Assembly: GCA_014382645.1 (NCBI GenBank)
Contig: JACNJI010000408.1
Span: 1-5,950, forward strand
Source of the DNA: Verrucomicrobiota bacterium
GTDB taxonomy: Bacteria; Verrucomicrobiota; Verrucomicrobiia; Opitutales; Seribacteraceae
DNA: 5,950 bases
Reading direction: 5' to 3'
The notes below the pieces were generated by a model that worked only from the letters and a program-made list of their open reading frames with translations, searched no databases and was not told where the DNA came from. Positions 1 through 5,815 of the stretch are shown here, in pieces (the stretch's first letter is position 1; every line of letters begins with the position of its first letter). A program made the position numbers and the translations under genes.

Positions 1-1328
1 GGCACAGGCTGGGGAGGCAGTCGGCTCAAAAGCTCCCGACGTTTGTGGGACTTGGCCAAATTGTTAAGATTCAGCGGGTCGGCTTGGCAGTCATAAAGTT
101 CCTCGACCGGCCGAGTCGGGCCGGCGAAGTGCCATTGGGCGGAAGTCATCGTTTCGCGCTTGGCCAAGCGGTAAAACTCGTGGCGTATTTCGCCGCGGTC
201 CGGCCAGACGGTGGGCTGGTTGTAGCCGAGGTGCGGCATGTAGTTCCTGATGTAGAGGTAGCGATCGTCCCTAACGGAGCGAGCGAGGTCCCGCACTTCG
301 TCCACCCGGTCGCGGTGCCCGTAGACGTATTTGCGGGGTTTGGTGTCCTTTGAGCCAAGGAAGGATTGACCCTGCATCTCTTTGGGAATCGGCGTGCCGG
401 TGAGGCTGAGCACGGTTGGGGCGAAATCGACGAAGGCTACCAAGCGATCCAAGGTGGAGCCCGGCTTGCCCGAGGCGAGGTGCTCCCATTTCTTCGGAAA
501 CCGAATCATCAGGGCGACCCGCATACCGCTCTCCAGCAAGGCCCGCTTGTGGCGCGGCATGCCCGACCCGTGGTCGGAATAGAAGAACACGATGGTGTTG
601 TCGGCGAGCCCGTCCTCCTCCAGTTGCTTCAAAATGGCCCCGACTTCCTTGTCCATCGCGGTCACGCAGTCGTGGAAACGGGCCACGGTGCGCCGAATGA
701 TCGGGGTGTCGGGATAGTACGGCGGCAAGGTGATCTTGACGGGATCGTGGATCTCGGATGGCTTCAGCTTACTTTGCACTTCCTTCAGGAATTTTTCGCG
801 TGGCCACACCATGGTGCGGCTTTGGTGGGAAGTCATCAGGTTGAAGACAGAGAATATGGAGGAAGACTTGTCGGAACGCTTACGCCAATGGGCGGTGGCG
901 CTGCTTTCGTTCCATGAACTTTTTATAATGTCCTGGTAGTTGCCGCTGTTGTAGTCCGTCTTGACGTTGTTTGTGGTGTAGTAGCCTTGCTTTCGCAGGA
1001 GGGCGGGAAAGCCTTTCATGCGCTCGGGCATAGGGAATCCGGAGCGCATTTGCTGCGTGCTGAGGGATGGTGGATAGCATCCCGTGATGAGGCAGGAACG
1101 GGAGGGCGAGCAGACCGGGGCGCTGGCGTAGGCCTTGGTGTATCGTACGCTCTGCTTGGCAAAGGCATCCAAGTGGGGCGTGATGGCATCCTTGTCACCG
1201 TAGCACCCGAGAGTGGGGCTCATGTCCTCGGCCGTGATCCAGAGAACGTTTGGCCGTTCCTCGGCCGAGATTACGATTGCCGATGCCAAGGCTATGGCGA
1301 GTAGAGTCAATATTTTTGATGTTTTCAT
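1..1328 (-). CDS. Secreted type I (formylglycine) sulfatase, SGSH-like, 3' end missing
   Basis: About 442 codons read on the minus strand without a stop and run off the left edge. The product is a type I sulfatase hydrolysing a sulfate ester or sulfamate outside the cytoplasm. A signal peptide occupies about residues 1-22 (MKTSK, then a hydrophobic stretch ending ISA). The mature part opens with RPNVLWITAEDMSP, whose acidic pair (E34, D35) should bind the metal. The formylglycine motif is a canonical CSPSR at 73-77. Further conserved sites are K123 in VKTDYN, H168 in TSHQSR, D252-H253 in YSDHG and K261 in RHK. PPYYPDT and the late EELYD motif resemble human N-sulfoglucosamine sulfohydrolase, so the group is SGSH-like; the substrate cannot be read. 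By comparison with the neighbouring sulfatase, roughly 10-60 residues are missing. An in-frame ATG lies 12 codons upstream (1364), but the 1328 start puts the signal peptide at the N-terminus. No good Shine-Dalgarno site is seen. It is transcribed away from the sulfatase at 1483. Confidence 0.93.
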   Translation of the reverse strand, partial: MKTSKILTLLAIALASAIVISAEERPNVLWITAEDMSPTLGCYGDKDAITPHLDAFAKQSVRYTKAYASAPVCSPSRSCLITGCYPPSLSTQQMRSGFPMPERMKGFPALLRKQGYYTTNNVKTDYNSGNYQDIIKSSWNESSATAHWRKRSDKSSSIFSVFNLMTSHQSRTMVWPREKFLKEVQSKLKPSEIHDPVKITLPPYYPDTPIIRRTVARFHDCVTAMDKEVGAILKQLEEDGLADNTIVFFYSDHGSGMPRHKRALLESGMRVALMIRFPKKWEHLASGKPGSTLDRLVAFVDFAPTVLSLTGTPIPKEMQGQSFLGSKDTKPRKYVYGHRDRVDEVRDLARSVRDDRYLYIRNYMPHLGYNQPTVWPDRGEIRHEFYRLAKRETMTSAQWHFAGPTRPVEELYDCQADPLNLNNLAKSHKRRELLSRLPPQPV

Positions 1329-1482
1329 GTCTGAGTATCGTTTATCATGCTGAGACCCTCTCATTCGTCCAGTAAACTTTTCCTAGATGGCGCTTCCTTT
1401 TGCGAAAGGTTGGATTGACTTGCCGTTTCGAAAAAAGGAATCTGCGAGGTTTCCCTTTCATCCGTTCAACCCGCATCACCCA
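1329..1482. promoter_or_regulatory. Divergent intergenic region between two sulfatase genes
   Basis: These 154 bp must hold the promoters and 5' leaders of both divergent sulfatase genes. The spacer is more AT-rich than the coding DNA around it. No convincing sigma-70 promoter can be picked: a TTGACT at 1415-1420 has only a poor -10 partner (GAATCT) at normal spacing. Two short CG-centred palindromes lie at 1396-1409 and 1423-1438 and could be operator or leader hairpins. The assignment rests on gene arrangement, not on a recognised binding site. Confidence 0.4.
1396..1438. repeat. Pair of short CG-centred palindromes in the divergent spacer
   Basis: The first palindrome, 1396-1409, reads CCTTT-TGCG-AAAGG, a perfect 5-bp stem around a 4-base loop. 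The second, 1423-1438, has the perfect 8-bp core TTTCGAAA (1426-1433) flanked by CC and GG. Their starts are 27 bp apart. A related motif, CCCTT-CGA-AAGGG, occurs downstream of the phosphatase at 5346-5358. They may be regulator half-sites, leader hairpins or copies of a genome-wide intergenic palindrome; the window alone cannot decide. Confidence 0.35.
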
Positions 1483-2940
1483 ATGAATCGTTTGTTTCGC
1501 CGTTTGCTCCTTGCTCTGACTTTGGCGAGCTTTCATTTCACTGCTTCGGCCAAGGGCAAGCCCAACGTCTTGTGGATCTTTCTGGAGGACGTCAGCGGTT
1601 GGTTCGGTTGCTACGGCGACACCTTTATCAAGACGCCCCATATCGACGCCTTGGCCAAGAGCGGCATCAAGTACGATCGCTTCTACACCACCGCCGGTGT
1701 CTGCTCGGCCATGCGATCGGCTACCGTCACGGGGATGTACCAGACCTCCATCGGGGCACACAACCACCGCAGTTGCCGCGCGAGCTTCCGTGGCCAGAAC
1801 ATGGGGAAGTTCGACGAGAACATACTCAGTATAAAGACCATACCGGAAATTATGCGGGCAGCCGGCTACTGGACCTTCAACGAGGGAGGCAAGGACGACT
1901 ACAACTTCACCTTCGACTCAAAGAAACTCTATAATTATCTGCGACACCATTCCAAGAAAAGAGGGTGGGGCCCCGCCGACTTGGTCGCCGGCAACTGCTG
2001 GAAGGGAAAGGCGAAGGACCAACCGTTCTTCGGCCAAGTGCAATTAGGCGGCGGCAAACTGGGACGCCGCGCTCCCGACGTCGTTGACCGTTCCAAGGTG
2101 CCTGTGCCCCCGTACTATCCCGACACCGAGCTCGTTCGCGAGGAAATCGGCCACCACTACGACTGCCTGCTCAAGACGGACGAGCACGTCGGCCAAGTGA
2201 TTGCAGCTCTCAAGCGCGACGGGCATTACGAAAACACCCTGATCTTTCTCTTCAGCGACCATGGGTACAAGCTGCACCGCCACAAGCAGTTCCTCTACGA
2301 GGGCGGCATCCACATGCCCCTGATCGTGGCGGGACACGGCATCAAGGGTGGGCAAGTGACCGACGAACTGGTCAGCAACATAGATGTCAGCGCCGCCACC
2401 GTGGCGGCCTCGGGCGCACCCGTGCCGGACTACATGGAAGGACAGGACTTCCTCTCGCCGGATCACAATCCGCGCTCCTATCTCGTCTCTGCCCGCGACC
2501 GCTGCGACTACACCATCGAACACATCCGCGCGGTGGTCACCCCCAAGTACAAGTACCTCCGCAACTATCTTACGGATCGCCCCTTTATGCAGCCCAGTTA
2601 CAAGGATTCGTGGCCCGTTTCCCAAGAGTTCCGACGCCTCATGGCTGAGGGGAAGATGAACAAGACGCAACTCATATTCTTCGGCGAAAAGAAAGAACCG
2701 GAGGAACTGTACGACTTGGCCAACGATCCCCATGAAATCCACAACTTGGCCAAGGATCCCAAGTACAAGAAGGAATTGTCCAAGCACCGCAAGATCCTGT
2801 CCCAGTGGATCAAGAAAACCGGCGACAAGGGAGCAAAGCCAGAGTCGGACATCGGTCTCTTGAGCGCCCTCAAGCGCTGGGGAGCCAAGTGCGTAAACCC
2901 CGAGTACGACAAGGTCAGGCATTTGCTGAAAAAGAAGTAA
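1483..2940 (+). CDS. Secreted sulfatase, SGSH-like group, with variant active-site motifs
   Basis: The product has 485 residues and is a full-length type I sulfatase-fold protein, probably exported. I start it at 1483, because MNRLFRRLLLALTLASFHFT followed by ASA is a clear signal peptide; an ATG 32 codons upstream (1387) would bury it behind a charged, proline-rich leader. The mature protein begins KPNVLWIFLEDVSG with metal ligands E35 and D36. The position converted to formylglycine is C74, but the motif is CSAMR (74-78), with alanine in place of the usual proline of CxPxR. Further sites are K137 in GGKDDYN, PPYYPDT at 209-215, D259-H260 in FSDHG, K268 in RHKQFLYEGG and EELYD at 407-411. 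Where the other sulfatase has TSHQSR, this one has QLGGGK (187-192), so the histidine is absent. The sulfatase fold is certain; ordinary sulfate-ester hydrolysis is likely but unproven, and the substrate is unknown. It probably leads an operon with the next two genes (gaps of 10 and 11 bp). Confidence 0.94.
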   Translation: MNRLFRRLLLALTLASFHFTASAKGKPNVLWIFLEDVSGWFGCYGDTFIKTPHIDALAKSGIKYDRFYTTAGVCSAMRSATVTGMYQTSIGAHNHRSCRASFRGQNMGKFDENILSIKTIPEIMRAAGYWTFNEGGKDDYNFTFDSKKLYNYLRHHSKKRGWGPADLVAGNCWKGKAKDQPFFGQVQLGGGKLGRRAPDVVDRSKVPVPPYYPDTELVREEIGHHYDCLLKTDEHVGQVIAALKRDGHYENTLIFLFSDHGYKLHRHKQFLYEGGIHMPLIVAGHGIKGGQVTDELVSNIDVSAATVAASGAPVPDYMEGQDFLSPDHNPRSYLVSARDRCDYTIEHIRAVVTPKYKYLRNYLTDRPFMQPSYKDSWPVSQEFRRLMAEGKMNKTQLIFFGEKKEPEELYDLANDPHEIHNLAKDPKYKKELSKHRKILSQWIKKTGDKGAKPESDIGLLSALKRWGAKCVNPEYDKVRHLLKKK

Positions 2941-2950
2941 TCCATTTGGA

Positions 2951-3478
2951 ATGCCAACCGCTATACATAAATTCTCTCAAAACCAAGTCATTGGCACACT
3001 TGAATATGAGTTGGTAAATAAAACTGGAGATGCTCTTCTGAATCACCTCAACAGACCTGACATAAGGCAGGAAATTAATGCAGTAAACCAACCGGGCAAC
3101 AGTTCACACAAAGTGCAGTCTGTATTTTTAGATTTTGCTCATGGACTTGGTTTCCAAAGTGAAAAAAAAGGACTCTTTAGCCACTACAGAACAAAAGGTC
3201 TCAGACCGGATTACTTCAAAAGAATTAACGATACCGGAATTCTCTTGGAGGTCGAACGAGGGAAAACAATAATGAATAACATGGACCTTCTAGACTTCTG
3301 GAAGTGCCATATTTGCGAGCATGCGAACCACTTATTTCTATTAGTACCTCAAGCATTGTCTCACAACCAAGAGTCTAATCATTACAACACATTTAAAATG
3401 GTAGTGAATAGAATGGAACCATTCTTCGCAGAAAGGAATTACACTAGGGTTCAAAGTTTATTTATATTTGGTTACTAA
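2951..3478 (+). CDS. AT-rich gene for a conserved-looking protein, possible PD-(D/E)XK nuclease-like fold
   Basis: This encodes 175 residues without signal peptide or membrane segment, so it should be cytoplasmic. I cannot name the family. The sequence looks like a folded, conserved protein: a helix around residues 52-68 (SHKVQSVFLDFAHGLGF), then GLRPDYF (83-89), a hydrophobic strand ending in an acidic motif, GILLEVERGKT (96-106), then NNMDLLDFWKCHICEHA (109-125), the strand HLFLLVP, and a C-terminal FIFGY. A D87 followed 13 residues later by E100-x-E102 matches the spacing of a PD-(D/E)XK nuclease core, with ExE in place of ExK, as known for BamHI. That is inference from motif shape. By eye the gene is about 35-40% G+C against about 60% in both neighbours, and uses A/T-ending codons freely, which suggests recent transfer. 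Only 10 and 11 bp separate it from the flanking genes, so it is probably co-transcribed. There is only a minimal GGA before the ATG. Confidence 0.8.
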   Translation: MPTAIHKFSQNQVIGTLEYELVNKTGDALLNHLNRPDIRQEINAVNQPGNSSHKVQSVFLDFAHGLGFQSEKKGLFSHYRTKGLRPDYFKRINDTGILLEVERGKTIMNNMDLLDFWKCHICEHANHLFLLVPQALSHNQESNHYNTFKMVVNRMEPFFAERNYTRVQSLFIFGY

Positions 3479-3489
3479 TCTGTAAAATA

Positions 3490-5334
3490 ATGAGAAATCA
3501 GCTAAAAACCTGTATTATGTTTTCGTTTTTCTTAAGTATTGGTGTACTTCTTGCTCAAGACAGTACTCCCACCCCGATTCGCGTCACCGAGGGTCCCATT
3601 CTCGGACGTCCCGCTACCGATTCAATGACGATATGGGTCCGCACCGAGCGGCAAGGCGAGGTCGTGGTGTTTTGCGGGACTGATGCAAACAAGCTGGACC
3701 GCACGACCACCTTCACCACCCGAGGTCCCGAGCATGACTACACTGGCTTCCTCACCATCGGCGGGCTCGTGCCGAACACTCGCTACCACTACCGCATCGC
3801 CGATCACCAGCTGAGCGGATCCTTTCGCACCATGCCGCGGGCTAAGGATTTCGAGAATCCCAAGGGCAACCCCAAGGGATTGTTCAACTTCCGTTTTGAG
3901 TTCGCCTGCGGCAATAATCCTAAGGGCGGAGGCGACAGCGTGGGCCCCACTTTGCCTGTCTTCGATACCTTGAACGCGAAGGTGCGCGACCAGGTGAACT
4001 TTGCTATCCTCAACGGCGACTGGCTATACGAGACGCGTCGCGACTACCCACCGCAGGAATGGCTCCACCAAGTCGGCCTAGTCGAGGCCCCCCGCATCGT
4101 CCGCCACGCCCCCACCGTCGTCGGGGTCTGGCAAAACTACAAGGACCTGTTGCACCGCGGCCGAAACCTCGCCGAATGGCACCGCCACGTACCCACCTAT
4201 TTCACCGCCGACGATCATGAACTGATCAACGACATCTACGGGGCCGGCGAGACCGGGTACGTCAACCGTCGGGCCGTCTTTCGCGATATCGCCACACAAG
4301 CTTGGTTCGATTACCTAGCTTGGGCCAATCCCACGGAGCATGATGCGCCGGCTCATTTTGGATCCGCTCATTTTGAAAAGGGATCCGACGTGCTGGAAGA
4401 CCCTGATGCCGACTTCACCAGTCTTCCTCTGGCCGACATGGCCAACCTCCACGTGCACTGGGGCACGCCCACCGCGGGGGTGCCCGATTCACAACTGGAC
4501 GCCCAGCCCGGCAACCCGAACTCCGCGGTCTACGAAATAGTGAAGGTGCTGGGCCCCAACAAGCTGCAGGTGAAGCCCGCGGCCAAGGCGACTGGTCGAG
4601 CATCCTATTCCATCGGGCGGCGCTGCTACGGCAAGTTCACCGTCTCCAATTGCGATTTCTTCCTCCTCGACACGCGCACCCATCGTAACCTGCATAACGT
4701 CGACAACCCGGACAACCCCAAGGCCACCATGATCGGCAAGCAGCAACTCAAGTGGCTCAAGGACGGCATTCGCAAGAGTAAGTCGGACTTTATCTTCGTG
4801 GTCTCCTCGGTCAACTTCATGGTGCCCCACGTCGGCAGCGGAGGAGGAGACGACAAGCAGGCAACGATCAAGAAGGACGATGCCTGGACCGTGTTCCTCA
4901 AGGAGCGCGAGGAACTCATTGAATTCTGGGACGGCCTCGACAAGGCGGTATTCGTGCTTACCGGCGACCTCCATAACAGTTTCGCCATCAAGATAACGGA
5001 CAATGTCTACGAATTCGCCAGCGGCCCTCACAACTCGATCAACCACGCCCCTATGAAGGACGAGGGCGGTCGTCCCTCCAATGGCAAGTTCAAGTATGGG
5101 CCTCGGGCCTGCGACATACGTTGGTCCAGTTACGCTATGGCGGACATCCCTCGAGCTAACCGCACCTTTCCACATTATTGCGTGGTGCAGGTGAACAATG
5201 TCTTCAACAACCCGGTCGAGCGCGACGGCGAGCGCTGGTTCGCCTTTCCGCACCCTCAGGTCATCTTCCAGTTTCACGATGCCATAACCGGCGAACTCCG
5301 CTACTCGGAGACCATCGTGCTGGGCCTGAACTAG
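3490..5334 (+). CDS. Exported PhoD-like alkaline phosphatase / phosphodiesterase
   Basis: This 614-residue protein is a PhoD-family metallophosphoesterase that should release phosphate from mono- or diesters outside the cytoplasm. Residues 1-22 form a Sec-type signal (MRNQLKTC, then a hydrophobic core ending LLA), without the twin-arginine motif of classical PhoD. An ATG at codon 10 is an alternative start with a weaker n-region. Residues about 29-115 make the Fn3-like N-terminal domain (ITIGGL-type strand at 89-93, NTRYHYRI, GSFRTMP). The catalytic domain follows: C140 in FACGNN, NGDWLYE (175-181, with D177 and Y180), DDHELIND (241-248), DTRTHR (394-399), a GKQQLKWLKDGI helix, and TGDLHNS with D493 and H495. 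All PhoD signatures I know are present, so it is probably active. A segment at about 285-375 looks longer than in typical family members and contains NSAVYEIVKV and a small direct repeat. The first roughly 70 bp are AT-rich like the gene before. No Shine-Dalgarno site is seen. Confidence 0.92.
   Translation: MRNQLKTCIMFSFFLSIGVLLAQDSTPTPIRVTEGPILGRPATDSMTIWVRTERQGEVVVFCGTDANKLDRTTTFTTRGPEHDYTGFLTIGGLVPNTRYHYRIADHQLSGSFRTMPRAKDFENPKGNPKGLFNFRFEFACGNNPKGGGDSVGPTLPVFDTLNAKVRDQVNFAILNGDWLYETRRDYPPQEWLHQVGLVEAPRIVRHAPTVVGVWQNYKDLLHRGRNLAEWHRHVPTYFTADDHELINDIYGAGETGYVNRRAVFRDIATQAWFDYLAWANPTEHDAPAHFGSAHFEKGSDVLEDPDADFTSLPLADMANLHVHWGTPTAGVPDSQLDAQPGNPNSAVYEIVKVLGPNKLQVKPAAKATGRASYSIGRRCYGKFTVSNCDFFLLDTRTHRNLHNVDNPDNPKATMIGKQQLKWLKDGIRKSKSDFIFVVSSVNFMVPHVGSGGGDDKQATIKKDDAWTVFLKEREELIEFWDGLDKAVFVLTGDLHNSFAIKITDNVYEFASGPHNSINHAPMKDEGGRPSNGKFKYGPRACDIRWSSYAMADIPRANRTFPHYCVVQVNNVFNNPVERDGERWFAFPHPQVIFQFHDAITGELRYSETIVLGLN
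4351..4375 (+). repeat. Ten-base direct repeat inside the phosphatase gene
   Basis: GCTCATTTTG occurs at 4351-4360 and again at 4366-4375, followed in each case by a nearby GGATCC. The product carries the matching peptide doublet AHFGSAHFEKGS near residue 288. It lies at the start of the segment that seems long for the family and may record a small slippage duplication. The repeats stay in frame. Confidence 0.6.
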
Positions 5335-5794
5335 GGGAAACGAGTCCCTTCGAAAGGGGCAGGCTGGGCGTTGGAGTCGAGGGTAAGTTGGCTTTATAAA
5401 GAAAGTAATAGGCCACCAACACCGGTCCCAAGGCCAAGGCGGCTACGGCATAGCCCCAGTGCCCTACAAGTTTCATGCCCACGACAAAGGTCCCGATGCC
5501 CAACAAAACGCTTAGTCCGGCCAGCAGCCAGCGGTTTCTCTCGTACTCCTCGGTTGCCTTTCGCAGTTCCTCCTTCGTCATGAAGGGGCCGCTTTGTTTA
5601 TCGATCAGCCGTTGGACCACTGATTCCGGAAGCTCCTTGTTCTCTAGGGCGGTCTCGATTTCCACGGATTCAGCCAAAACCTCGATTGCCTTGGGTGGCT
5701 CGCCGTCATTGAATTCGCTGGAGACGTAGGCGAAGCCCAGCCAAAGGATGGTCAACAGGATCGATTGAGCTACTGTGGACCCGACATTCAGCAT
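5261..5794 (-). CDS. Small predicted inner-membrane protein, function unknown
   Basis: The reading frame gives 177 residues that I do not recognise as a named family. Hydrophobic segments at about 7-26, 88-108 and 112-133 are probable membrane helices. Between the first and second lies a charged, helix-prone region (about 30-87) with ELPESVVQRLIDKQSG and FMTKEELRKATEEYERNRW, probably a soluble domain. The fourth part, from about residue 136 to the end, is a Pro/Ser/Arg-rich tail (STPTPSLPLSKG, then SPSSGPARWSPSSG) of different character. It is encoded by the spacer palindrome and by DNA antisense to the phosphatase C-terminus: the two genes converge and overlap by 74 bp. The body of the protein is credible because hydrophobic and charged blocks are ordered; the tail may be read-through after loss of an earlier stop. 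The ATG at 5794 is preceded by only a weak GGA about 9 bases upstream. It may follow another minus-strand gene ending at 5816. Confidence 0.7.
   Translation of the reverse strand: MLNVGSTVAQSILLTILWLGFAYVSSEFNDGEPPKAIEVLAESVEIETALENKELPESVVQRLIDKQSGPFMTKEELRKATEEYERNRWLLAGLSVLLGIGTFVVGMKLVGHWGYAVAALALGPVLVAYYFLYKANLPSTPTPSLPLSKGLVSPSSGPARWSPSSGVRRLWHRETGR
5346..5358. terminator. Possible hairpin terminator between convergent genes
   Basis: CCCTT-CGA-AAGGG forms a 5-bp stem with a 3-base loop, 11 bp after the phosphatase stop codon. No run of T follows on the plus strand, so it is not a textbook intrinsic terminator. Its place just after a stop and facing a convergent gene supports a role in ending transcription. 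It could equally be a copy of the palindrome type seen at 1396-1438. On the minus strand it lies inside the membrane-protein frame, where it encodes PLSKG. Confidence 0.3.
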
Positions 5795-5815
5795 GCGTCG
5801 TCCAAACCTGTTCTT

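Noticed and set aside
366..917. Open plus-strand frame of 183 codons opposite the left sulfatase
   Set aside because: It lies wholly antisense to a continuous sulfatase frame with all catalytic motifs; its composition mirrors the complementary coding strand and it shows no domain.
1415..1443. TTGACT-based sigma-70 promoter for the second sulfatase
   Set aside because: At 17-bp spacing the -10 hexamer GAATCT matches the consensus at only two positions, too weak to annotate.
1387..1482. 32-codon N-terminal extension of the second sulfatase
   Set aside because: It would place the signal peptide internally, has no ribosome-binding site and reads through two palindromes; the 1483 start is better.
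2701..2760. Near-repeated peptide LANDPHEIHNLAKDP with repeated DNA (TTGGCCAA-GATCCC)
   Set aside because: The C-terminal LYDLxNDPxExxNLAxDP pattern is a normal feature of type I sulfatases and not an inserted repeat.
2044..2922. Minus-strand open frame of 292 codons opposite the second sulfatase
   Set aside because: It is a shadow of the high-G+C sulfatase gene. The valine/leucine/glycine-rich product has no motif and no spacing to a neighbouring gene.
3858..3925. Repeated NPKG-type codons near the start of the phosphatase catalytic domain
   Set aside because: Three short NPKG copies in a loop-like region; too short and too ordinary to mean more than local codon-level similarity.
4489..5277. 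Minus-strand open frame of 262 codons opposite the phosphatase
   Set aside because: It is antisense to the PhoD catalytic region, which has all signature motifs; the Val/Asp/Glu-rich product is typical of a complementary-frame artefact.
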